Shown: piece after piece, positions 25,958 through 34,764 of the stretch
Layout of the letters: every line of letters begins with the position of its first letter
Position numbering within the stretch: the stretch's first letter is position 1
Origin: Vacuolonema iberomarrocanum LEGE 07170
GTDB lineage: Bacteria; Cyanobacteriota; Cyanobacteriia; Elainellales; Elainellaceae
NCBI GenBank assembly: GCA_015207365.1
Contig: JADEXA010000027.1
Location: 23,024 to 87,023, forward strand
DNA: 64,000 bases
Direction of reading: 5' to 3'
Translations under genes and position numbers: made by a program
The notes under the pieces: model-generated
Told to the model about the DNA's origin: nothing
Databases searched by the model: none
Seen by the model: the letters and a program-made list of their open reading frames with translations, nothing else

Positions 25958-26134
25958 ATGACTCAGACGCCTCCTCAACCCTCCGTAATCCCTTCTCTCG
26001 ATGTGCCCAAGTTTGGCTTCAATGATTACGCCGAACGCCTCAATGGTCGTGCCGCCATGGTTGGCTTCGCCCTGACCCTGATCATCGAATTCGTGACGGG
26101 CAAAGGCGTCATGGCCTGGCTCGGGCTCCATTAG
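25958..26134 (+). CDS. hli: High-light-inducible protein (HLIP/SCP, one-helix)
   Basis: 58 residues. The central 'YAERLNGRAAMVGFALTLIIEFVTGKGVMAWLGL' region holds the chlorophyll-binding helix with the LHC-family motif ExxNGRAAMxGF (E, N and R conserved). The Pro-rich N-terminus and 'FGFNDYAERL' are typical. It is inserted in thylakoids, binds chlorophyll and carotenoid and protects photosystem II assembly under stress. Stress induction is known for the family; here a strong-looking basal promoter lies just upstream. Confidence 0.93.
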   Translation: MTQTPPQPSVIPSLDVPKFGFNDYAERLNGRAAMVGFALTLIIEFVTGKGVMAWLGLH

Positions 26135-26274
26135 AACAGCCTTACAACCGCCCGGTTCTTGGAGGGAAAAGGTTCCCCTTGGATGTAGCCCAAACACAAG
26201 ACAGCATGCCTTTCGTTATCCTGAACCCCCACTTTCAGAATTGATGTAGCTCCAGCGCTCCATCGATTTGCTGG

Positions 26275-26336
26275 GCGTTGCTGAAGCGCGGATGTTCTTG
26301 TCCGATAAGGGGTGCACTGCCCCTTTATCGGACAAG
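26275..26336. repeat. Hairpin with family D left end
   Basis: GCGTTGCTGAAGCGCGGATG precedes a near-perfect stem (CTTGTCCGATAA-GGGG / CCCCTTTATCGGACAAG, 26297-26336). The first ten bases match the terminal repeat of the element at 51056-51133. No U-tract is seen, so a terminator role is doubtful. Confidence 0.6.
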
Positions 26337-26374
26337 ACGTACTTGGATCCCTTGAATCACCTACAAAGAAATGG

Positions 26375-27913
26375 CTAAGGCAGGGCGCGGAAGTCGAAAT
26401 CGATGAGGAGTTTGGCTTCCGCAGAGTAAAGTTCGGCATCGGGTTGCCAGATTTCGACCGTTGTTCCATCAAGGAGCGATCGCAGTTCGGGCAGAGTTTG
26501 CAGAATGCTATCCATCACCTGGGTTTGTAGATGCTCGATCAGGCAAGGATGGAGAATCCATTGATCGGTGGTGGATTGCACGACGACATCGGTATCCAGG
26601 GGGAATACATCGGGTTCAGGCAGTTGCCCAGTGGCCAGGTCAATGTAGCGATCGCCTTCTGGTGTGTGCAATTTCAGCGTCAGTAGCAAGCGCAGACGAC
26701 CCTCTTGCCAGTCGCTACCCGGTTGCAGTAGGCGACAGGGCAGTCCTCCGACCAAATGCATCACACCGTAGGCACTACGGCTAATACACCAGAGGAGCCA
26801 GGAGGTCAGGTTTTCTATCCGCACGCCTTCCTGGGTTTCCGTCGTATCGAGGAAGGGAGGCGCTTGCTCCAGCAAATCGGCGACCTCGCAGGCATTTTTC
26901 ACCAGCGTCGGTAACACCTCCTCGGTGAGTGGCGGGACATCGGCATTGGCAATGTTGCGATACACCGAGAGCTGAGGAATCAGGGTGGCGAGATGCTGTT
27001 GAATGATAGTGGTGCGATAGGCGTCTAACCAAACGATGTCGGTAAATTTGAGGCGGGTGACGGCATCAGGCGATTGCAGCGATGGCAATGTTGATGCCAT
27101 CCCCTCTCCCTCGAAAAAGGCAAAGGCCATTTCCAGCTTGAGGGTACCCATTTGCCAAGCATGCCCCGGAGCCAGAGCATTGACGGCAATGCCTTCTAGA
27201 AAGCTCAACACGGCAGGGGTGGTCATGCGGATATGCTGTACCAGCGTATGCAGCACGTCTCCAGCCGGTTGTGGCTCGGCCATGGGGTAGCCCATTTGAA
27301 TTTGGAGGGCGATCGCCTCATCTAACAAGGCTGCGGGCGGATGCTGAGTCACCAGATCGGCCACCTGATGGTGCTCTGCTATCGCCCCATGCAATAGCGC
27401 CGATAGCCGCACCACGCCCGATCGCACCTCCCCCTCTGCCGTCGTGATTTGGGCTGGCACCCCTTCCAGCAATCGCATCACGGCATAGGAACTGCGTGCC
27501 ATGCCCCAGAGCAACTGCGGCGCAAAGTCCGCAGCAAGGCAATAATTTTGCCAAAGGTGAACCGACAACCAAGACTCCGCCGCCTCGGTCGGCTGCTCAG
27601 ACCACTGGTCGAGGGCGTGCTCCAAGGTTTCTAGCAGATCACAGGCTTCCTCCGTGACATAGGGCAGCAGGTTCTCGACGGAGGGCTGGCGGTCAGGATG
27701 CCACCCGCCAGCAGGCGATCGCACGAGTTGAATAATGTCGACCAACCGCTGCATTGCGACCAGAACCCGAGGCGCATCAAGCAGCGGAGGTAACGGGCGC
27801 AGGGGGGGCTCCGTAATGCGCAAAACCCAGTGCTGCAACGCAGGCATGGAGGGCAATGCCTGCTGATGCTCCGCTGTCTGTTGGGCTGGGAAAATCGTAG
27901 AATCTGTCGTCAA
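26375..27913 (-). CDS. Four-module protein with MazG-like N-terminus, function unknown
   Basis: 512 residues starting at TTG 27913. GGAGG lies eight bases upstream and an in-frame stop two codons before leaves no earlier start. Residues ~50-100 read 'VAMQRLVDIIQLVRSPAGGW' then 'DRQPSVENLLPYVTEEACDLLETLE', closely resembling the start of MazG pyrophosphatases (LR-P-GGCPWD--QT---L-PY--EE--E--E-I). A recurring module (helix, '(L)LEGVPA', 'G-(V/L)-(R/K)-L---L') appears four times: ~131-180, ~219-268, ~370-418 and ~465-510. Two copies share 'RS-Y-VM-L--G-P' and 'LLW'. There is no signal peptide or membrane helix. A nucleotide-pyrophosphatase relationship is inference. Confidence 0.68.
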   Translation of the reverse strand: MTTDSTIFPAQQTAEHQQALPSMPALQHWVLRITEPPLRPLPPLLDAPRVLVAMQRLVDIIQLVRSPAGGWHPDRQPSVENLLPYVTEEACDLLETLEHALDQWSEQPTEAAESWLSVHLWQNYCLAADFAPQLLWGMARSSYAVMRLLEGVPAQITTAEGEVRSGVVRLSALLHGAIAEHHQVADLVTQHPPAALLDEAIALQIQMGYPMAEPQPAGDVLHTLVQHIRMTTPAVLSFLEGIAVNALAPGHAWQMGTLKLEMAFAFFEGEGMASTLPSLQSPDAVTRLKFTDIVWLDAYRTTIIQQHLATLIPQLSVYRNIANADVPPLTEEVLPTLVKNACEVADLLEQAPPFLDTTETQEGVRIENLTSWLLWCISRSAYGVMHLVGGLPCRLLQPGSDWQEGRLRLLLTLKLHTPEGDRYIDLATGQLPEPDVFPLDTDVVVQSTTDQWILHPCLIEHLQTQVMDSILQTLPELRSLLDGTTVEIWQPDAELYSAEAKLLIDFDFRALP

Positions 27914-28535
27914 CTGTCATGCCTCCGCCAATTGTCTGGGTTGCTCTACGCAGAATTTCCTGGATGCGCGATCGCGAAGAGCTGTGATGCAAACCGTCAT
28001 CCTCCAATCATTCCCCCAATACACCCGATTGATTCGCATGAAGCGATCGCCGCCTCTACCACCGCCATTACCACGGCCATCCCCACATCCCCAGTTGCAA
28101 TGGTCTTGTTGTAATGTTCCTGAGCCCGTCGGATGGAACCTCTGAAACTTGTACAATCTGGCTTTTGGATTGGGTGGGTCATACCGAGGCAGAAGACGCT
28201 CTGATACTTGTATCTGCCGCCCTAATGCCCCGCCTGACGATGCCGTCTTAGCCGCATGAAATTCTCAAACCATCCAAGCCAGGGGCTTTCAATCGATAAT
28301 CCTGAGAATTATGCATGATCTTTCCTTGCAAGGGGCGTTATAAATGGATCCAGGTTCTATTGGAGCCTGCCACTGTTCACCTACTCTTTTCTCGGTATTA
28401 GGCCTGTCCATCCGGAGCGATCGCTCATCTCGTTCAATACTTTCAAATAATGCTTTCAAAACTTTACGGATGGCCTATCTCCATAGAGGGAAAGAGGTGA
28501 GGTGAATCTTCTCGCACGACGACGTGATACCGATT
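27914..28535. other. Divergent intergenic region
   Basis: 622 bases between a minus-strand and a plus-strand gene. Several short frames on the minus strand (for example 27997-28182) end in Gly/Ile-rich sequence but lack ribosome-binding sites and recognisable character. A purine-rich GAGGGAAAGAGGTGAGG lies near 28485. No gene is claimed. Confidence 0.35.
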
Positions 28536-29363
28536 ATGAATAAACGCGCTGTCCTCATTGGTCGTAGCTTACTGGCACTTGGAGCCAGCCTATCTGTTGT
28601 GGCATTGTTGGAAGCTCATCAGGCGATGAGCGATTCTCAACTTCCTGAAATGGAGCCAGAAACAGTGGTATCTGCGCCGCCGAGCCTTTCCACGGTGCCG
28701 GATGCGGTGCCACCTGCGGCGAACGCAACCCCAGAGGCATCCTCCCCACCCCCACAAACCCTTGCCCAAATGAGCCGCGAGGAACGCGGTGACCAACCGC
28801 TTGCCATCAGCGCAGGTGACCCGGGTGAGCAGGGGCAAAACCTGGCGGAGATGACGGCCAACCAAATTGCGGCCACCCGCAATGAATGGAACAGTGCATC
28901 CTTTCCCCTAGAGCAATTTCAAGCCTACACCTCACCCTTTGGCTATCGCCGCTCGATTGACGGCTACAACTTCAACGAATTCCATTACGGATTGGATCTG
29001 GCCGCCCCCCGAGGCAGCTATATTCGCAACTGGTGGACGGGCACAGTGGTGGAAGTCAGCGATGATTCTAACTGCGGCACCTCTGTGGTTGTCGAAGCGG
29101 GAGAATGGCTCAGCATTTATTGCCATATGGAAGGCTATGTCGAGGTAGCCAATGGTGAGCGCTACATGATCGACCGGGAAGGGGGTCTGCGCATTACCGA
29201 AGGCTCCGTCGTCGAAGCGGGCGAACGCGTCGGGCGCATCGGCATGACGGGTCGCACCACAGGCCCGCACCTGCATTGGGGCTTGAAGTACAACAACAAC
29301 TGGGTGGATCCAGCCTTGGTATTGCGGGCAATGTACAGCAGCCAGGCCAGTGCTGCAAACTAA
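28536..29363 (+). CDS. M23 family metallopeptidase (LytM-like)
   Basis: 275 residues from the ATG at 28536; a GTG at 28524 is an alternative. A membrane anchor or signal peptide lies at ~6-26 and a Pro/Ala/Ser-rich linker at ~30-90. The C-terminal M23 domain has 'FHYGLDLAAPRG' (H150, D154 zinc ligands), 'YCHMEGY' (H197) and 'TTGPHLHWGL' (H245, H247). All catalytic residues are present, so it should cleave peptidoglycan cross-bridges in the periplasm. An insertion ('GYVEVANGERYMIDREGGLRI') separates the two halves of the active site. It stands alone. Confidence 0.88.
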   Translation: MNKRAVLIGRSLLALGASLSVVALLEAHQAMSDSQLPEMEPETVVSAPPSLSTVPDAVPPAANATPEASSPPPQTLAQMSREERGDQPLAISAGDPGEQGQNLAEMTANQIAATRNEWNSASFPLEQFQAYTSPFGYRRSIDGYNFNEFHYGLDLAAPRGSYIRNWWTGTVVEVSDDSNCGTSVVVEAGEWLSIYCHMEGYVEVANGERYMIDREGGLRITEGSVVEAGERVGRIGMTGRTTGPHLHWGLKYNNNWVDPALVLRAMYSSQASAAN

Positions 29364-29424
29364 GCGAATCAAGCTCAACAAATTAGGGTAATGATTGGCA
29401 ATTGATCATGGCCAATCACTCGGC

Positions 29425-29970
29425 TTAATAAGGCCCAAACATAGTGTTTGCCGGATTGTCTGGTTCGTCGCTGTAGTAAAAGTCGTAAACCAATTTGATC
29501 AGTTCTTCTTTGGTGAGATGCCCTTCCTCGGCTTTGGTCAGAGCGGGAAAAACCTCAGCAGCGTAGATCGGCGAAATATTGTAGACAGAAAGCAACTGCC
29601 CCCATTCATCCTCATTGATGTAGCCATCTTCGTTTTTATCGAAGACATCGAACAGCAGTTCCGTTAAGGACTGCACCTCATCAGCATAAGCTTGTTCATT
29701 GCTAAGAACTGTCTCTTTGTAGGCTATCCACTCATCCAGCGAGACCTGTTTGTTGCGGCTGAGGTCGGCTTGCTTCGAAAGGCTTTTCCACATGCGGGCT
29801 AGTTTGTCTTGTAGGACGAGGCATTTGGGCGCTCGCACAGACCAGTTCCGCAGAGAAGACATCTTTTTGAACAATAGGTCGAAGTCATCGCGCGACACCC
29901 ACCCGGTGTTGTTGGTGTCGTACATGCTAAAAAGCTTGATGAGCTTGCGGCGCTGCATCTCCGTCAACAT
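29425..29970 (-). CDS. EF-hand calcium-binding protein
   Basis: 181 residues from the ATG at 29970; the frame runs further upstream but the protein begins 'MLTEMQRRKLIKLFSMYDTNNTG', with a GGGGGAAAG ribosome-binding site. Loop 1 is 'DTNNTGWVSRDD', loop 2 'DLSRNKQVSLDE', loop 3 'DKNEDGYINEDE', all with acidic residues at positions 1 and 12. A fourth pair, 'LTKAEEGHLTKEEL', is degenerate. The four-hand layout with long linkers resembles calerythrin and sarcoplasmic calcium-binding proteins. It has no signal peptide and is likely a cytoplasmic Ca2+ buffer or sensor. Confidence 0.88.
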   Translation of the reverse strand: MLTEMQRRKLIKLFSMYDTNNTGWVSRDDFDLLFKKMSSLRNWSVRAPKCLVLQDKLARMWKSLSKQADLSRNKQVSLDEWIAYKETVLSNEQAYADEVQSLTELLFDVFDKNEDGYINEDEWGQLLSVYNISPIYAAEVFPALTKAEEGHLTKEELIKLVYDFYYSDEPDNPANTMFGPY

Positions 29971-30299
29971 CGTTCTTTCCCCCGCCAAAGCACAGAGCAA
30001 CTGTCCATCGTCAGCATATAGCAATCCTTGAATTCTGCAATGCAGCAATTCGAATTCGAGATCTGGTGGAATTCGGGCTCCGCATATAAGCAAACATCTC
30101 CCTCTACAGCACTCATATCAAATCAAATCCGGCTGAAGAACCCAACTATCGTTTGTACCCGCTGCAAAGCAGCGGGTACAAACGATAGTTGGGTTTTACG
30201 GCTGTTTAACCGGATTTGGTATCAGACGGAATGTGGAGAGGTCAGTGAGGAATTGTTGTCTATCTCAGGGTCAGGATTGCTTAAGGTCAGAATTGAGGG
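29971..30299. other. Intergenic region with a family B element
   Basis: 329 bases between two minus-strand genes, about a third of it the palindromic element at 30116-30222. No gene. Confidence 0.5.
30116..30222. repeat. Palindromic element family B, copy 1
   Basis: Outer ends ATATCAAATCAAATCCGG / CCGGATTTGGTAT. The inner stem (30139-30195) is AACCCAACTATCGTTTGTA plus CCCGCTGC with exact complement around an AAA loop. Confidence 0.85.
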
Positions 30300-30680
30300 T
30301 CAGGACGCACCACGGGCACTGTCAGCACCGCCAACTTGCTTGAGGGCGATCGCTCGCGCACGAGCGGACATGCTCTCAAGTTTGACTTGCCCTGAGTCGT
30401 CTACCAGTCCTTCTTGCTTCATCAAGCCAACCATCGTTTCCCAAAGAATTTGATCGACGCGTTCAGCTTGGCTTGCCAGCCATTCATGGGTTTCGGCATC
30501 TTTGGGAAATTGCTCAATACAGGAGAGCGTATAGCTGCGAAAGGATCGAACTTGACGCAGCAGCCGAGCGACATAGCCTGGACATTCGCAGGCAATGACA
30601 TCGGCAGCTCGGCAAATTTCAAGCAAGTCATCATCCGAAAAATCAGCAAGCGTTACGGTTTTCTGGGTATTGCTAGACAT
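30300..30680 (-). CDS. Unrecognised helical cytoplasmic protein
   Basis: 126 residues. It is predicted mostly helical: 'FSDDDLLEICRAADVIACECPGYVARLLRQVRSFRSY' contains three Cys, then 'HEWLASQAERVDQILWETMVGLMKQEGLVDDSGQV'. The Cys spacing (C-x8-C-x-C) could bind a metal, but this is inference. No signal peptide or membrane helix. I do not recognise the family. The ATG at 30680 has no strong ribosome-binding site. Confidence 0.62.
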   Translation of the reverse strand: MSSNTQKTVTLADFSDDDLLEICRAADVIACECPGYVARLLRQVRSFRSYTLSCIEQFPKDAETHEWLASQAERVDQILWETMVGLMKQEGLVDDSGQVKLESMSARARAIALKQVGGADSARGAS

Positions 30681-31334
30681 ATATTTTGGTGAGGTGTGTA
30701 TCAGACATTGATCTGACAGCTATCGAACAAGTACTTGACAAGCACAGAGATGCAAAACAAAGAAAAAGGATCACCCATCAAAGACTGAGCAAAGCTTTAA
30801 CGCACATATCCTTAAACGTGTGTTCATGAGATTCATCAACCTCTGCGAAACAGGATCATTGAGCGACCCTTTTTCGATAGATGCGGAACCAGAAATAGAC
30901 TTTGATATATGGAACGCTTCGGATAGATCCGCAAAGATTTTACATATCTAAACGCTAACTACAAGTAATCTGTTAATTCGTTTTTACAAAACAGCTTTTG
31001 TTTTTCTAGTTCTATGATTTTTGAATTTTTGAACATTCAAGGATCTTATATTCTTGGTTTTTATTCTGACATTGCCATCCTATAGCAGTTTAACCTCTAA
31101 CCAGTCTGTAATGCCAATTTCTCTAGGTTAACCTCATTTCGGAAAAATTTCGTGGAGAGATATACGTAAAATCACTCAGCATCCAAATTAGGAAATCACC
31201 ACTTTTGAGTTATATCAAACCCGGTTAAACAGCTGTAGAACCCAACTATCGTTTGCGCCCGCTGCAATGCAGCGGGCGCAAACGATAGTTGGGTTCTTCA
31301 ACCGGATTTGATATTAAGCGATCGCTTGTCACTA
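30681..31334. other. AT-rich intergenic region ending in a family B element
   Basis: 654 bases. 30700-31200 is distinctly AT-rich with no coding character on either strand. 31211-31315 is the second family B element. Nothing else was seen. Confidence 0.45.
31211..31315. repeat. Palindromic element family B, copy 2
   Basis: Ends TATATCAAACCCGGTTAAAC / AACCGGATTTGATAT. Stem as in copy 1, but with GCGCCCGCTGC pairing GCAGCGGGCGC where copy 1 has GTACCCGCTGC pairing GCAGCGGGTAC. Confidence 0.88.
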
Positions 31335-32342
31335 TCACTGAAAGCGGCGTCTAACTTTTGCGAAGCTTTTGCTTAAGAAAAGGCGGGTAAGATGACGTTT
31401 TGTAAAAGCAGGAATATCTGCGGAGTCGGTCGGTTTGTGATCAAAGAAGTTATTCACTTCGTTCATCACATGTTCTAACTTTTGAAGGATAGAGTTCCTT
31501 CTATATTCCTGTAAGAATTCGGCGTCACTACTAATATTTCGGCTCGGCAAATCACAGCTTTTCAATGTTTTTTGTATACGGACAACATCAAATTTCGTAG
31601 AGTACCCGGCGATTTTCTGGCTGTTGAAGCCTGGGTCGAGGTAATCGGAGAGTCCTCCATTGAGGCTTGAAAACACCTGACATCCACAGGCGATCGCTTC
31701 CAAAGGCTGCAACCCAAACCCTTCACTCACCCGTTGCAAGGCCCAATATTCCGACGAGTCATAGAGATACACCTTGGCTCGGTTAAAGAGTGCGGCCAGA
31801 TCCTCTATATAACTATCAACAACCATCACCTTGCAGTCTTTTTGAAGGGCCGGAACCAGTTGATTCAGTAGATAGCTCGAAGACTTTCTAGCTTGAACCA
31901 AGACATCAATGTCACGCGGGAGATGGCGATCGCAAAACTCATCCGAAATTTCGTTGGGCAGGTAGTAGATCAGCGAGTGGGGGGCGCGTTGCCCCCAGTA
32001 GCCTAGGGTGTTGCGGCTCACAGTGATGATGGGGATGCGGGCGGGCACCGAGAAGCCATAGCCTGCGCTATGGGCATGGTAGAGCGCATGGCGGCGATCG
32101 CCCACCTTTTTAATCAGCTTGGGGACATCAAACCCCCAGCTCAGCACAAAAATCGCAGAATCATCCGCAGGGGTTTGCAGCAGATCATCCAGGAACAGGG
32201 TATCTTTTTCCCGCTGACGGTAAGTCACCACCTCTGCCGAGCAAATATGTTGGGCCAGGCGCATGGTTTTTAGCTCAGCCCACAGTCCCCCACAAGCAAA
32301 CTTGCCGCCGGTTCCCGGTAGTAAAAAATAGAGTTTTCGCAT
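31335..32342 (-). CDS. Glycosyltransferase (GT4-like)
   Basis: 335 residues from the ATG at 32342 ('MRKLYFLLPGTGGKFACGG'). The Gly-rich N-terminal loop and the C-terminal 'RVSEGFGLQPLEAIACGCQVFSS' (E-x7-E nucleotide-sugar motif) mark a GT-B retaining enzyme. The middle 'LYHAHSAGYGF' and 'ITVSRNTLGYWG' fit the acceptor domain. It probably transfers a sugar during exopolysaccharide or glycolipid synthesis; the substrate is unknown. It is downstream of cimA with a 117-base gap, so co-transcription is possible but not shown. Confidence 0.8.
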   Translation of the reverse strand: MRKLYFLLPGTGGKFACGGLWAELKTMRLAQHICSAEVVTYRQREKDTLFLDDLLQTPADDSAIFVLSWGFDVPKLIKKVGDRRHALYHAHSAGYGFSVPARIPIITVSRNTLGYWGQRAPHSLIYYLPNEISDEFCDRHLPRDIDVLVQARKSSSYLLNQLVPALQKDCKVMVVDSYIEDLAALFNRAKVYLYDSSEYWALQRVSEGFGLQPLEAIACGCQVFSSLNGGLSDYLDPGFNSQKIAGYSTKFDVVRIQKTLKSCDLPSRNISSDAEFLQEYRRNSILQKLEHVMNEVNNFFDHKPTDSADIPAFTKRHLTRLFLSKSFAKVRRRFQ

Positions 32343-32459
32343 GAATGGACGCGGTTTCTGCGTAGTTTCAGGTTGACGAAGCAACAGACAGCGAGAGCCT
32401 TCTGGTCAATTTCAGCGCGTGGATGAGAGCGATCGCCCCGTTCCAGATCCAACCTCAGA

Positions 32460-34127
32460 CTAGGAGTCTGTCGCGACAGACGAGGTTTCCAGAGCCAGCT
32501 TTGCCCGATGTTTCAGCATCAGCCCATACTCCAAGCCCTCGACAACGGCCTGGTAGGATGCCCCAATAATATTGGTCGAAACCCCCACGGTCGTCCAGCG
32601 CTGATGCCCATTGCTCGACTCCACCAATACACGGGTCTTAGCCGATGTGCCGGATTTTCCATCAATAATCCGCACCTTGTAGTCGGTCAGTTGGAACGAG
32701 GCAATTTCGGGATAGATTGTCCTCAACGCTTTACGCAACGCCACATCTAGCGCCGACACAGGGCCATTACCCTCCCCGGCTTCGAGAATATCCTGCCCAT
32801 CGACCGTAATCTTGACAGTTGCCTGAGAATCGGTACTCCAGGTTTCTGCATCGGGATGCATCTGGCAATAGACATGGAAGCCTTTGACCGAGAAGAAGGA
32901 ATCCCGTTGTCCTAGGGCTTCCCGCATCAATAGCTCGAAGCTCGCTTCTGCGGCTTCAAACTGGTAGCCTTCATTTTCCAGGGTCTTCAAGTTTTGCAGC
33001 AACTGCCGACAGGTGGGCGATTCTTTGCTGAGCTCAATGCCAAAACTCCGGGCTTTGGCGAGGATGTTACTGATCCCCGCTTGGTCAGAAATCACAATGC
33101 GGCGGTGGTTGCCCACGGCATCGGGAGAGACATGCTCGTAGGTGATGGGGTTTTTCTCGACCGCACTGACATGAATTCCGCCTTTGTGGGCGAATGCAGA
33201 CAGCCCCACATAGGGCGCATGGTCATCGGGAGCCAGGTTAACGATTTCGCTAATCAGACGACTGGATTCACTGAGGGTGGCCAGTTGTTCGGGCTCGACG
33301 CAGCGATAACCCAGCTTCAGTTGCAGATTGGGCATGACCGAACAAAGGTTGGCATTGCCGCAACGCTCGCCGTAGCCGTTGATGGTTCCCTGCACCATGC
33401 GAGCACCTTCCATCACCGCCGAGAGGGCATTGGCAACCGCCGTACCCGCGTCATTATGGGTGTGAATGCCAATCTGAGCAGGCTTTTCCGCCGTTTGCAG
33501 GTCTCGTGCTTCGTCGCTTTGCACCAGTTGGCGCACGGTCTGAACAATTTTTTGCACGTCGTGCGGCAAGGTGCCCCCGTTGGTGTCGCAGAGCACCAGC
33601 CACTCCGCACCGCCAGCGATCGCCGCCTTCAAGGTTGCCAGTGCATAGTCTGGGTTTGCCTTGTAGCCATCGAACCAGTGCTCCGCATCATAGATCACCC
33701 GGCGTCCCTGAGCCCGAAAGAAGGAGAGGGTATCGCGAATCATCTCCAGGTTCTCATCCAGGCTGGTTTTGAGGCTGTCGGTGACATGCAAGTCCCAGGA
33801 TTTACCAAACACCGCAACCCAACGCGTCCCCGCAGAAAGAATAGGTTGCAACATGGGATCCGCCTCCGCTGTCCGTCCAGGACGGCGAGTCGAGCAAAAC
33901 GCCACAATTTCGGCTTGGGTCAGCGGTTCCTCCCGAATTTGCCAGAAAAACTGGACATCTTTGGGATTGGCTCCAGGCCAGCCCCCTTCAATGAACGGAA
34001 TCCCCATGCGATCGAGCTGGCGAGCAATCCTCACCTTGTCTTCCAGAGAAAGGGAAATACCTTCCCGTTGTGAGCCATCCCGCAGGGTGGTGTCGTAGAT
34101 CCAGATGGTTTCGGGTGCAGTGGCCAT
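32460..34127 (-). CDS. cimA: Citramalate synthase
   Basis: 555 residues from the ATG at 34127 ('MATAPETIWIYDTTLRDGSQ'). Motifs of the DRE-TIM metallolyase family: 'DTTLRDGSQ' near residue 12, 'GIHTHNDAGTAVANAL' (His-x-His metal ligands) and 'GTINGYGERCGNANLCSV'. The C-terminal ~150 residues form the LeuA-type regulatory domain ('GNGPVSALDVALRKAL...YKVRI'). The 'FSVKGFHVYCQ' segment is typical of the CimA rather than the LeuA or NifV subgroup. It condenses pyruvate with acetyl-CoA to (R)-citramalate, the threonine-independent route to isoleucine. Feedback by isoleucine is expected for the family. Confidence 0.93.
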   Translation of the reverse strand: MATAPETIWIYDTTLRDGSQREGISLSLEDKVRIARQLDRMGIPFIEGGWPGANPKDVQFFWQIREEPLTQAEIVAFCSTRRPGRTAEADPMLQPILSAGTRWVAVFGKSWDLHVTDSLKTSLDENLEMIRDTLSFFRAQGRRVIYDAEHWFDGYKANPDYALATLKAAIAGGAEWLVLCDTNGGTLPHDVQKIVQTVRQLVQSDEARDLQTAEKPAQIGIHTHNDAGTAVANALSAVMEGARMVQGTINGYGERCGNANLCSVMPNLQLKLGYRCVEPEQLATLSESSRLISEIVNLAPDDHAPYVGLSAFAHKGGIHVSAVEKNPITYEHVSPDAVGNHRRIVISDQAGISNILAKARSFGIELSKESPTCRQLLQNLKTLENEGYQFEAAEASFELLMREALGQRDSFFSVKGFHVYCQMHPDAETWSTDSQATVKITVDGQDILEAGEGNGPVSALDVALRKALRTIYPEIASFQLTDYKVRIIDGKSGTSAKTRVLVESSNGHQRWTTVGVSTNIIGASYQAVVEGLEYGLMLKHRAKLALETSSVATDS

Positions 34128-34764
34128 AGTCGTTGGATGCCGCAAAATGCAAAGGGACAAGAATGAAACGAAATCCAGCTTGCAGCCTTAGGGTTCTATC
34201 CAGAGAAAAAGATGCCTCATCCTACCTCCCTATCTTCCAGACAATCTCATGGAAGCCGGATTCACTGTTTTCTTCCCTAGAAGAAAAGATCTTCAGATGA
34301 GGACAAAATCTGTCGTTCTCAGCATGGATTTGCTCAAACGACAGCAAACAAGGCTAAAGACAACAAGCAATGGAGAAAACGCAATACTGGAATCGATTAG
34401 AAGCCCATATTAAACGTAGGACGATTTTAATCGCTTTAGACCCCTCTTATGTTTATCTCAAGGTGCCCGACGATGAGTGCAGTGTCTCTAACGCGGCGAT
34501 CGCCCAAGCCGCTTCTTCCCGGCTAACAGGGGCTCAAAGTTAACTCGAACAGATTTCAGATTTTATTCTTGAACAATAAATCATCCATCAATTGAACGAC
34601 ACAATGCGCGATCGCCACTCTCTGAACGGCTACCGCTTAAAGAACTGAAATGTTTTATAGATAAACAACACAGGAAAGCATAGTGTTTTAGATAGGTAAG
34701 CTAAGAGAAAACCCTTCATTTAGCTGATCCATTCCTTAAGGATGTGAATCCACTGGAGGACACG
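34128..34764. other. Divergent region between cimA and the ferredoxin gene
   Basis: 637 bases. It contains one possible 57-codon gene at 34370 (listed separately). The rest shows no coding character; promoters were not assigned. Confidence 0.4.
34370..34543 (+). CDS. Possible small protein (57 aa)
   Basis: It reads MEKTQYWNRLEAHIKRRT then 'ILIALDPSYVYLKVPDDE' and an Ala/Ser-rich end. The composition is protein-like, with strand and helix alternation, but no ribosome-binding site is visible and I know no family. It could be spurious. Confidence 0.3.
   Translation: MEKTQYWNRLEAHIKRRTILIALDPSYVYLKVPDDECSVSNAAIAQAASSRLTGAQS

Noticed and set aside
32994..34073. 359-codon open frame antisense to cimA
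   Set aside because: It mirrors the well-supported citramalate synthase gene; the antisense translation is Arg/His/Gln-rich with no domain character.
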